Positions 1 through 7,369 of a stretch of 7,369 nucleotides of DNA are shown here, piece by piece. Location: the NCBI GenBank assembly GCA_046733275.1, contig JBKPOW010000161.1:1-7369 (forward strand), in the 5' to 3' direction. Numbering within the stretch: position 1 is the first letter of the stretch; every line of letters starts with the position of its first letter. This DNA comes from VRUE01 sp046733275. GTDB taxonomy: Bacteria; Actinomycetota; Thermoleophilia; Solirubrobacterales; 70-9. The position numbers were made by a program, and so were the translations under genes. The notes under the pieces were generated by a model, which did not search any database, was not told the origin of the DNA, and worked only from the letters and a program-made list of their open reading frames with translations.

Positions 1-1874
<1,874 letters not shown>

Positions 1875-1878
<4 letters not shown>

Positions 1879-2279
1879 GCCTCAGACGGACTCGTCGTGA
1901 ACTTCGACGGGCACTTGGTGACGAGGGTGTCGCGCTCGCCGACGAAGAGGCCGTTCTCGACGGTGCCGGTGAGGAGGATCTCGCGCCCGCCGCGGAAGGG
2001 GTCTGGGACCGTGCCGGCGTAGGCGACCGGGATGCTCTGGCTGAGGTCGTCGCGGTCGGCAAGGCGGAAGCGCAGGTCCTCGCCTTGGCGGCGGACCGAG
2101 CCCCTGACCACCCGGCCGGTCAGCTCGTAGCTGCCGTCGGAGGTCGCACCGATCAGGTCGGAGGGCTGCTTCGCCTCCGAGGAGGCGCTGAACGAGGTGT
2201 AGACGAGCGCCCCGGCGAGCAGGACGGCGACGCCGAGTGCGACGACGAGCCGGATCTTTCGCTTGCGGGCGGGATCCAC
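1875..2279 (-). CDS. ccmE: CcmE, periplasmic haem chaperone, cysteine-type variant
   Basis: CcmE binds haem covalently outside the membrane and hands it to CcmF. With the GTG start at 2279 it has 134 residues: a basic N-terminus (DPARKRKIR), one membrane anchor (about residues 9-30), then a small OB-fold domain containing GRVVRGSVRR, the hallmark VAYAGTVPDPFRGGREI, and LFVGERDTLVTK. The haem-binding motif near the C-terminus is CPSKF (Cys123, Phe127). Most CcmE proteins have HxxxY; a CxxxY form is known from archaea and some other bacteria. Here both the Cys type and a Tyr-to-Phe change are seen. The tail after the motif is very short (TTSPSEA). A TTG at 2306 in the same frame would add nine residues. 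I prefer GTG 2279 because the product then begins directly with the basic anchor and a GATAAT box lies 10 bases upstream. Neither start has a clear ribosome binding site. The stop overlaps the ccmF start. Confidence 0.93.
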
Positions 2280-2323
2280 GGACCGGGGATTATCGCAAGG
2301 GCGCAAGCTGAGAGAATCGACAG
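2280..2323. promoter_or_regulatory. Divergent ccmE / SDR promoter region
   Basis: Only 44 bases separate the preferred ccmE start from the SDR ATG, so both promoters must lie here or inside the opposite gene. On the minus strand GATAAT (2294-2289) matches five of six bases of a sigma-70 -10 box and would place transcription initiation around 2282, almost on the GTG at 2279, which suggests a leaderless ccmE mRNA. On the plus strand GAGAAT (2312-2317) is a weaker -10 candidate, just six bases before the SDR ATG. GAGAG at 2310-2314 could instead be a Shine-Dalgarno nine bases from that ATG. No convincing -35 hexamer was found for either. Confidence 0.4.
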
Positions 2324-3037
2324 ATGGACGGCAGCGACGGCGACCGCGTGCTCTTGATCACCGGTGCAAGCAGCGGCATTGGCGCGGCGACGGCCCGGGC
2401 GGCCGCGGGCCGCTACCGCCTCGTCCTTGCCGCCCGCCGGGAGGAACCCTTACAGGAGCTGGTCGAGGAGCTGGGTGGCGCCGAGCGGGCGATCGCGGTG
2501 CGCTGCGACGTCACCGAGTGGGACCAGGTCGAGGCGATGTCCGCCGCCGCGCTTGACGCCTTCGGCCGCATCGACGCGGTCTTCGCCAATGCCGGCTTCG
2601 GCGCGACCCGCGGCTTCCTCGAGGAGTCGCCCGAGCACTGGCGCTCGATGGTCCTCACCAACGTTTACGGGGTGGCGCTGACGATCCGTGCCACCCTCCC
2701 CCACCTGCTCGAACGTGGTGATGGGCACTTCCTCGTCACCAGCTCGGTCGCTGGGCGCCGCGTCCTGCCAGGCTCGCTCTACTCGGCGACCAAGTGGGCG
2801 GCGACGGCGATCGGCGAGGCGCTGCGCGCCGAGCTGCGCCAGATGCACGAGAACCACGCGATCAAGGTGACGCTGATCGAGCCCGGCATGGTCGACACGC
2901 CCTTCTTCGACAACCGCCCGGGCGAGTGGGCGCTGCAGGACGACGACATCGCCCGCGCCGTGATGTACGCGCTGGAGCAGCCGGGCAACGTCGACGTCAA
3001 CGAGATTCTTATCCGGCCGACCAGTCAACCGATCTGA
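2324..3037 (+). CDS. Classical short-chain dehydrogenase/reductase, NADP-type
   Basis: This 237-residue cytoplasmic oxidoreductase of the classical SDR family reversibly converts an alcohol to a carbonyl using NAD(P)(H). The Rossmann fold starts at the N-terminus with TGASSGIG (13-20). AARR (36-39) after the second strand has arginines where NADP-preferring SDRs bind the 2'-phosphate. Further elements are CDV (61-63), NAG (89-91), Asn113, the catalytic Ser140, and YSATK with Tyr153 and Lys157. IEPGMVDTPFF (185-195) is the usual segment after the catalytic helix. The C-terminus VNEILIRPTSQ resembles the YdfG / serine-3-dehydrogenase-like subgroup, but the substrate cannot be read from sequence. 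Length is typical and all catalytic residues are present, so it looks intact. It diverges from ccmE and converges on the glycosyltransferase gene, with no evident pathway link to either. Confidence 0.95.
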   Translation: MDGSDGDRVLLITGASSGIGAATARAAAGRYRLVLAARREEPLQELVEELGGAERAIAVRCDVTEWDQVEAMSAAALDAFGRIDAVFANAGFGATRGFLEESPEHWRSMVLTNVYGVALTIRATLPHLLERGDGHFLVTSSVAGRRVLPGSLYSATKWAATAIGEALRAELRQMHENHAIKVTLIEPGMVDTPFFDNRPGEWALQDDDIARAVMYALEQPGNVDVNEILIRPTSQPI

Positions 3038-3073
3038 CCTCGCCCGTCCGATTTTCACCCCACCCCAGCGTGG

Positions 3074-4108
3074 TCAATGTCGGATGCGTCTCAGCAAGAG
3101 GCAGACGAGGCGCCAGTAGGAGCGAAGGAGCAAGCGCGCGGGAAATGAGCGGACTAGTGCCGGGATGAAGGGCGAGTCGAGGTCGGGGGTGAGCCAGGCG
3201 GCGAACTCGGCGGCGCTCACCGCCCGGCTCGCCTGCACCTGACGGCGCTCGCGCAGCAGGCGGGGTAGCCAACCCACGATTTCCCCGACCGCCGCGAGTT
3301 TCTGCCTCCCCCATCCCGCCGCGATCGAAGCGGGGATCAGGGCCAGCTCAGTGAGCAGCAGGGCCGGGGCCAGCAGCGCCAGCAGGCTCGCCGGGTAGAC
3401 GCGGATCAGGAAGGCCCAGCGGTTGCGCTCGAGCCAGCGCCACTTGTGCTCGCGGGCGCCGAACTCGTAGTCGTGGTCGACGACGGCCGCCGGCTCGATC
3501 CCCAGCGCACCCCCGGCCAGGCGCAGGCGCAGCGAGAGGTCGACGTCCTCGTGGTAGAGGAAAAAGCTCTCGGGGAAGCCGCCCAATTCCTCCCAGGTCG
3601 TGCGCGGGATCGCCAGGCAGGCGCCGGAGAGGGCGGCGACCTCCCTCGCCGCCGGCGCCTCGCCGATCGGCCGGCCATGGCCACCGGCCCAGACGATGCC
3701 GGTGAAGTGCACCGGGTTGCCGGCGGAGTTGATCGTCCTCCCGTCGCCGTCGGCGACCAGCGCCTGCCAGGCCGCCCAGCCGCGCTCTTCGATCCACGGG
3801 CGTCGGATCGCCCCGCCGAAGCCAGGCTGCGGCGCCGCGTCGGGGTTGAGGATGACGAGCAGGTCGCCGCGTGCCTCCGCCGCGCCCCTGTTGCAGCCCG
3901 CGGCGAAGCCGAGGTTGCCGCCGCTGCGCACGAGTCGTGCCGCCGGAGCCAGCTCCGCCACGGCCTCGGCGGTGCCGTCGTCGGAGTCGTTGTCGACGAC
4001 GATCAGCTCGTCCCCCTCCCCCAGCTCGGGAAGCAGCGCGGGCAGGCCCCGCCCCAGCTCCGCGCGGCTGTTCCAGGCGACGATCAGGACCGAAAGCGTC
4101 GGGCGCAC
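3074..4108 (-). CDS. Family 2 glycosyltransferase, rhamnosyltransferase-like
   Basis: This 344-residue GT-A fold inverting glycosyltransferase most resembles the RfbF/WbbL-type rhamnosyltransferases that transfer sugars from nucleotide donors to cell-surface glycans. Visible motifs: SVLIVAWN (6-13), VVDNDSDDGT (37-46), GNLGFAAGCNRG (64-75), the metal/nucleotide motif NPD (88-90, in place of DxD), GGFPESFFLYHEDVDLSLR (176-194) with the probable catalytic acidic EDVD (187-190), and ERNRWAF (227-233). A hydrophobic stretch at about 238-264 and a basic C-terminus ending RRIRH suggest membrane association. The start is the GTG at 4108: an in-frame TAG (4123-4121) lies only four codons upstream, so it cannot be much longer; no clear ribosome binding site is seen. 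It begins 25 bases after the stop of the large secreted-protein gene on the same strand, so it is probably the second gene of that transcript. Donor and acceptor are unknown. Confidence 0.93.
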   Translation of the reverse strand: MRPTLSVLIVAWNSRAELGRGLPALLPELGEGDELIVVDNDSDDGTAEAVAELAPAARLVRSGGNLGFAAGCNRGAAEARGDLLVILNPDAAPQPGFGGAIRRPWIEERGWAAWQALVADGDGRTINSAGNPVHFTGIVWAGGHGRPIGEAPAAREVAALSGACLAIPRTTWEELGGFPESFFLYHEDVDLSLRLRLAGGALGIEPAAVVDHDYEFGAREHKWRWLERNRWAFLIRVYPASLLALLAPALLLTELALIPASIAAGWGRQKLAAVGEIVGWLPRLLRERRQVQASRAVSAAEFAAWLTPDLDSPFIPALVRSFPARLLLRSYWRLVCLLLRRIRH

Positions 4109-4133
4109 CGACGCGAGAGGCTAGCGCCGGGGC

Positions 4134-7100
4134 CTATCCCCGTTGCTTACCGCCTTTCGCCCCTTTCCCTTTTTTCTTGCCGCAGGGGGTGCGGAGACGC
4201 AGGCGCAGGTTGCGTTTCTTGTCGTTCTGCGCTTTGAAGCGGACGATCGCGCGCGGGCCTTTGCCGCGCCGCCTCTTGCTTGCTGCGGCGCTCTTGCGGG
4301 CGCCTTTGCCTTTGCCTTTGCGCGGGCACTGGTTGCGCGAGTTGACCAGCAGTCCTCTTCGTCCCCCGCGCAGGGTGAGAACGAATTTCGAGACAGGCAC
4401 GTCGGGGACGAGGTCGAAGGTGCTGCGGATGCGGCCGCGCACGCTGTCGGTGCGACTGGCCAGCTCGATGTTCACCTGTCCCTTGAGGTCGGCGACCAGG
4501 TCGGGCAGCGGGTTGTCCGAGGAGCGCAGGTAGAGCGGCCCGCTGAGCGGATCGTCGAGCAGCGGGCTGAAGGCGGTCGCGTGGCCGTAGATCGAGTTCT
4601 TCGGGCACTCGTTGGCGGCGAACTGAACGCGCGTGCAGACTTTCGCCAGGTTGCCCTGGTCGAGGATCAGCGAGGGGGGCAGGATCGTCGCCGCGCGGGC
4701 GATGTTGGCGTCGCCGGCGTTCGGCAACAGCACGGCGCGCAGCTTGGGGTTCTTCGCCCGTCGCATCTTGCCGAAGAGGCGCAGGAAGAGTTTCGGTTTG
4801 AAGTCGAGCTTCTCGCAGCCGTTTGCTTTGAAGGGAGCGGAGACCGCGGCCGGGTGGAAGGCCACCGGGTCGAGCGGGTTGGCGCCGCCGCCAAGCAGCG
4901 AGCCGGCGGTGGCGAACTGCGAGCAGTTGGTCGGGTTGAGCGAGAAGTTTTTGCGGTCGACGTTCACCGCGACCGAGCGCAGATCGAGCAGGGCGCCGCC
5001 GAACACGTGCGGGATCGGGTCGGCGACGGCGTGCACCTGCGCCGTGCGGGGATTGACGAAGAGGGCCACCCTCGATACCACCGTGCCGAGATCGAACGGC
5101 CCGGCGGTGGCGGGGGTGATGACGACCAGGGAGAGCGGAGCGCCTTTGTGGGGCCCGGCGAGGAAGACCTTGCCCTCGATCTGAAGCGGCGAGGGGCCGG
5201 TGCCCGTGGCGTGTTTGGCATGGCCGATCAGGCTTTTCGCCGGGCAGCTCGAGGAGGCAGCCTCGGCTTTGCCGCTGTTCGCCGCGGCGCGGGCCAACGC
5301 AGCCTCGGGGCAGTATCTGACTCCCGCCAGTTTCGCCGTCAGCCCCGGCGGCAGGGTGACGTCGACGCCTTTCAGCTCCTGGTTGCCGTCGGCACGGGTG
5401 ATTTTCATATGCAGCGGGCTGAAGTCGCCGGCACCGTGTTTGGCGGTGTCGGCATCGAAGCCCGGCCCGAACGGGCGGTCGGCCAGCGTTTTCGGGCAGG
5501 CGCCTCCGCCGGGGAGGGAGGTCAGCGAGAACGCGTCTGAGGGCGTCGCGGGCGGATCGGTGGACGGCCCGCTTCCGTCGAGGGCCCCGACCGGCGCGAT
5601 TCCCTGGGCCGATGACCATGGGGTCATCGAGGAGCTCGTGCCGTTCGGGCCGCAGGTCGGCGGGCTGGTCAGAGGCGCCTTGGCGCCGCCGTTGAAGGTC
5701 AGGCGGAAGGCCTTGAAGGGAACCTGCGGCAGGCCCGCGAGCGCCGGCCTGCCCGGGGCCAGTTCGTCGGCGGCCGCGGCCGGGTCGTCGAAGGTCGTCG
5801 TCAGCTGCCCCGTCTGCGGATTGGCGCTGACCTTGCCAAGTAGGCGCGCCGAGATGTCGTACCTGGCCGACTCGGCGGTGACGAAGATGCGGTAGAGGTT
5901 GCCCGACGCCGGATCGAGGTCGAGCTGGTTGCCCACGTATACCGAGCCCGTCAGCGAGCCGTCGGGTAGCGGCGGGGTGTCGACCGCGACGGTTCCGACC
6001 TTCGACGCGGCGGGGCAGGCCACCGGGTTCCTCGTCCCCTTGCCGAATTGCTCATCGGTGCAGGCGACGAGGCCGTTCGCCGCCGAGGGGTTGAGACCCA
6101 TGCCCGATGGCAGCGTCACCCGCGCCGAGCGGACGTGGGAGCTGGCCTTGCTTTTTTCGTCTTTCGTCGGGTTTTTGACCTCCGGCAGGGTCACGGTGAC
6201 GGTCGCGCCTGAGGGCGAGTCCGTCTGCGCGGTATTCGGATTGACGGCGATCGACGGATCGAAGGGGATGTCGTCGCAGTTTTTTGGCGACGTTTCGAAG
6301 CCGCCCGGGCCCGGTTTGCGTGGGATCTTCGACTCGATGAAGTTAGAGCCGTTGGGGAAGTTTGGATCGAAGTTGGGTGGCTCGAAGGCATCCGCCCGCA
6401 GCCAGGTCGAGTAGACGTGCTCGAAGGGCGATCCGGGGACCGCCGGGCCGAGGCAGGTGGGCGGCGTCGTGATGAAGGTGCCATCGCCGGCATCGCCGTC
6501 GAAGGTGAGGCGGTTTCTGGCGACGCGGGCGAGTTCTGCTGGGATCGGCGGGACTTCGAGTTTGTGAGCGTGGATGGTGAAGTACTCGTGGTAGTCGCGC
6601 TCCCAGGCGACGTCGGCTTCGAGGAAGATGTCGCTGCCGGCGAGACTGAAGCCGAACCGGGCGGGTTCGCCGTCTTTGGGCACGATGTTGTAAACGTCAG
6701 CTTTGAGCGGCGGCGGGGTGAAGCCGGTGAGGGCGTCCGTCACTTCGATTTCGCTGACCCCGACTTTCGAGAGCGGCGCCGAGCCGGCGCAGGTTTCCGG
6801 GCTCTCTTCGCCTTCGAGTTTGCACTGTTCCGTCGCCTGCGGGTTGACGGTCAAGCCGGTAGGAAGGTCGACGCGAACGGTGCGCAGGTTGCCGATCGGG
6901 ATCGGACCAAACGTCCCCGGTTTCGTGTTGACAATCAGCTGCGTGAAGCCCTTCGGCGGATGACCTGCCGCCTCTTGGAAGAAGAGCAGGGGCGTAGCCA
7001 CGGAGCACTGGTTGGGGAAAGGAGGGGGGTCCGCTTTGCAGGTCCCCGCTTGCCACGGGCTTTTGACCTGCGGGTTATTCGGGTCCTGTGGTCCGATGAT

Positions 7101-7217
7101 GTCGGCCACCGCCGGGGCGGCCGACAGTGCCACCGACCCCAGAGCAAGGACGAGAGAAGCGACTCCAATCGCGCGCCGCCTCGTGGACCTCCGCACGCTC
7201 GACTCTCCCCTACTCAT
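4134..7217 (-). CDS. Large secreted four-unit cysteine-repeat protein, function unknown
   Basis: A 1027-residue protein with a Sec-type signal peptide (residues 1-38), so it is exported. I do not recognise a named domain; similar long secreted proteins with 'LPxGLxxNP' phrases are, from memory, common in Thermoleophilia. The mature part holds four diverged units. Each has a Val-rich strand leading to LPxGL (LPTGLTVNP 118-126, LPSGMGLNP 369-377, LPPGL 622-626, LPPSL 846-850), a Cys, a 'CPxxSxxG'-like turn (401-408, 658-665, 871-878) and a beta-rich stretch closing with a further Cys. The 18 cysteines are four groups of four plus Cys60 and Cys1012. Residues 965-1027 are a basic tail with 27 Lys/Arg and one Asp. 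The composition (Pro, Gly, Val, Leu, Thr) suggests stacked beta-sandwiches in the cell envelope. ATG 7217 has GGGAG four bases upstream. Lysine is mostly AAA, unlike neighbouring genes. No catalytic motif was seen, so a structural or adhesive role is only a guess. Confidence 0.9.
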   Translation of the reverse strand: MSRGESSVRRSTRRRAIGVASLVLALGSVALSAAPAVADIIGPQDPNNPQVKSPWQAGTCKADPPPFPNQCSVATPLLFFQEAAGHPPKGFTQLIVNTKPGTFGPIPIGNLRTVRVDLPTGLTVNPQATEQCKLEGEESPETCAGSAPLSKVGVSEIEVTDALTGFTPPPLKADVYNIVPKDGEPARFGFSLAGSDIFLEADVAWERDYHEYFTIHAHKLEVPPIPAELARVARNRLTFDGDAGDGTFITTPPTCLGPAVPGSPFEHVYSTWLRADAFEPPNFDPNFPNGSNFIESKIPRKPGPGGFETSPKNCDDIPFDPSIAVNPNTAQTDSPSGATVTVTLPEVKNPTKDEKSKASSHVRSARVTLPSGMGLNPSAANGLVACTDEQFGKGTRNPVACPAASKVGTVAVDTPPLPDGSLTGSVYVGNQLDLDPASGNLYRIFVTAESARYDISARLLGKVSANPQTGQLTTTFDDPAAAADELAPGRPALAGLPQVPFKAFRLTFNGGAKAPLTSPPTCGPNGTSSSMTPWSSAQGIAPVGALDGSGPSTDPPATPSDAFSLTSLPGGGACPKTLADRPFGPGFDADTAKHGAGDFSPLHMKITRADGNQELKGVDVTLPPGLTAKLAGVRYCPEAALARAAANSGKAEAASSSCPAKSLIGHAKHATGTGPSPLQIEGKVFLAGPHKGAPLSLVVITPATAGPFDLGTVVSRVALFVNPRTAQVHAVADPIPHVFGGALLDLRSVAVNVDRKNFSLNPTNCSQFATAGSLLGGGANPLDPVAFHPAAVSAPFKANGCEKLDFKPKLFLRLFGKMRRAKNPKLRAVLLPNAGDANIARAATILPPSLILDQGNLAKVCTRVQFAANECPKNSIYGHATAFSPLLDDPLSGPLYLRSSDNPLPDLVADLKGQVNIELASRTDSVRGRIRSTFDLVPDVPVSKFVLTLRGGRRGLLVNSRNQCPRKGKGKGARKSAAASKRRRGKGPRAIVRFKAQNDKKRNLRLRLRTPCGKKKGKGAKGGKQRG
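4302..4319 (-). repeat. Short tandem repeat, three AAAGGC units
   Basis: Three perfect AAAGGC hexamers on the coding strand encode KGKGKG (residues 967-972), the start of the basic tail of the secreted protein. Being in frame, a gain or loss of one unit would only change tail length by a Lys-Gly pair. Confidence 0.85.
4326..7007 (-). repeat. Four diverged protein repeat units, four cysteines each
   Basis: The units are defined by cysteine position: unit 1 Cys71-132-143-255 (7007-6453), unit 2 Cys314-386-401-522 (6278-5652), unit 3 Cys574-636-658-765 (5498-4923), unit 4 Cys801-861-871-964 (4817-4326). The first gap is 60-72 residues, the second 10-22 and the third 93-121 in every unit. The LPxGL phrase sits 6 to 15 residues before the second Cys in each. 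Unit ends in 1 and 2 are similar (LTFDGDAGDGTFITTPPTC and LTFNGGAKAPLTSPPTC), and unit 4 ends LTLRGGRRGLLVNSRNQC. DNA identity between units is low, so the duplication is old. Confidence 0.75.
7104..7217 (-). other. Signal peptide of the large secreted protein
   Basis: Residues 1-38 have a positively charged n-region (six arginines in residues 3-15), a hydrophobic core from about residue 16 to 33 and a signal peptidase I type site APAVA|D between Ala38 and Asp39. The arginines include RRR at 13-15, but no consensus twin-arginine motif with the expected following residues, so Sec export is favoured. There is no lipobox cysteine. Confidence 0.88.
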
Positions 7218-7221
7218 GCGT

Positions 7222-7226
7222 CTCCC
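7222..7226 (-). promoter_or_regulatory. Ribosome binding site of the secreted-protein gene
   Basis: GGGAG on the minus strand sits four bases before the ATG at 7217. The spacing is slightly short, but it is the only purine-rich candidate close to the start and supports this ATG, which also gives a complete signal peptide. Confidence 0.6.
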
Positions 7227-7242
7227 GTCCGCTATTTGGAAC

Positions 7243-7268
7243 CTCTCGACTCGATCATCTGCCGAGAG
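7243..7268. promoter_or_regulatory. Inverted repeat in the leader of the secreted-protein gene
   Basis: CTCTCG (7243-7248) and CGAGAG (7263-7268) are perfect 6-base inverted arms around a 14-base loop. They lie in the expected 5' leader of the minus-strand mRNA, 25 bases from the start codon. It could be an mRNA hairpin or an operator half-site pair; there is no T-run, so it is not a terminator. Confidence 0.35.
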
Positions 7269-7292
7269 ATTACCCGATTTTGATGATTTGAG

Positions 7293-7320
7293 TTAATATT
7301 TTTCGGTATTCCCCGGTCAA
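7293..7320 (-). promoter_or_regulatory. Candidate sigma-70 promoter of the secreted-protein gene
   Basis: On the minus strand TTGACC (7320-7315) matches five of six bases of a -35 box. After a 16-base spacer, TATTAA (7298-7293) matches four of six bases of a -10 box. It lies in an AT-rich patch that stands out from the GC-rich surroundings. Initiation near 7286 would give a leader of about 70 bases. This is by eye and untested. Confidence 0.5.
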
Positions 7321-7337
7321 CGAAAGTGAGGTAGTCC

Positions 7338-7369
7338 GTGAATTGGGAACGCCTGGCACGAGCCAATAC
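7338..7369 (+). CDS. Probable start of a plus-strand gene, cut by window edge
   Basis: GTG at 7338 opens a frame reading (M)NWERLARAN up to the right edge. It is preceded by GTGAGG (7326-7331), a reasonable Shine-Dalgarno six bases upstream, and by an in-frame TAG (7332-7334) that rules out an earlier start. The gene would be divergent from the secreted-protein gene and share its AT-rich promoter region. Ten codons are too few to assign a family, and the call could be a chance open frame. Confidence 0.4.
   Translation, partial: MNWERLARAN

Noticed and set aside
3038..3073. Possible bidirectional terminator between the convergent SDR and glycosyltransferase genes
   Set aside because: The only inverted repeat found is a 4-base stem (CCAC/GTGG near 3060-3073) without a T-run, so it is too weak to call.
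4170..4175. Run of six T on the plus strand as a terminator
   Set aside because: It lies inside the secreted-protein gene, encodes lysines on the other strand and has no GC-rich hairpin before it.
3446..4237. 263-codon plus-strand open frame opposite the glycosyltransferase
   Set aside because: The minus strand carries clear family 2 glycosyltransferase motifs, while this frame gives featureless Arg/Ala/Gly-rich sequence.
4143..5540. 465-codon plus-strand and 490-codon minus-strand (4147-5619) open frames inside the secreted-protein gene
   Set aside because: Both overlap the 1027-residue frame, which has a signal peptide, ribosome binding site and ordered cysteine repeats. The alternative products are Arg/Ala-rich with no start context or motifs.
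7101..7217. Twin-arginine (Tat) export signal
   Set aside because: Arginine pairs occur in the n-region, but they are not followed by the expected consensus residues at the edge of the hydrophobic core; a Sec signal fits better.

Overview
The window is GC-rich, densely packed bacterial DNA that looks like an actinobacterium-type chromosome, probably of the class Thermoleophilia (Solirubrobacterales or relatives). The reasons are the high GC, the GTG/TTG starts, the possibly leaderless promoters, a System I cytochrome c maturation locus with a cysteine-type CcmE, and a large secreted protein of a kind I associate with that class. The placement is an inference, not a search result.

Layout, left to right. 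(1) Positions 1-2279, minus strand: ccmE followed by ccmF, overlapping by ATGA. CcmF runs off the left edge still open after 626 codons. CcmE carries haem to the site where CcmF attaches it to apocytochromes c outside the membrane. (2) Positions 2324-3037, plus strand: a classical short-chain dehydrogenase/reductase, divergent from ccmE across 44 bases that must hold both promoters. (3) Positions 3074-4108, minus strand: a family 2 glycosyltransferase of the rhamnosyltransferase type, convergent with the SDR gene. (4) Positions 4134-7217, minus strand: a 1027-residue secreted protein with a clear signal peptide, four diverged repeat units each with four cysteines in the same order, and a strongly basic C-terminal tail. 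The glycosyltransferase gene follows it by 25 bases, so the two are probably co-transcribed. (5) Positions 7218-7369: an AT-richer divergent promoter region, then what appears to be the first ten codons of a plus-strand gene cut by the right edge.

The left block is ordinary cytochrome c biogenesis, except that the haem-binding motif of CcmE reads CPSKF, with Phe where Tyr is usual. The right block (secreted cysteine-patterned repeat protein plus glycosyltransferase) is the least explained part. The secreted protein also uses AAA for lysine far more than its neighbours do. No RNA genes, insertion sequences, CRISPR arrays or convincing intrinsic terminators were seen, and no stretch over 300 bases lacks a gene.
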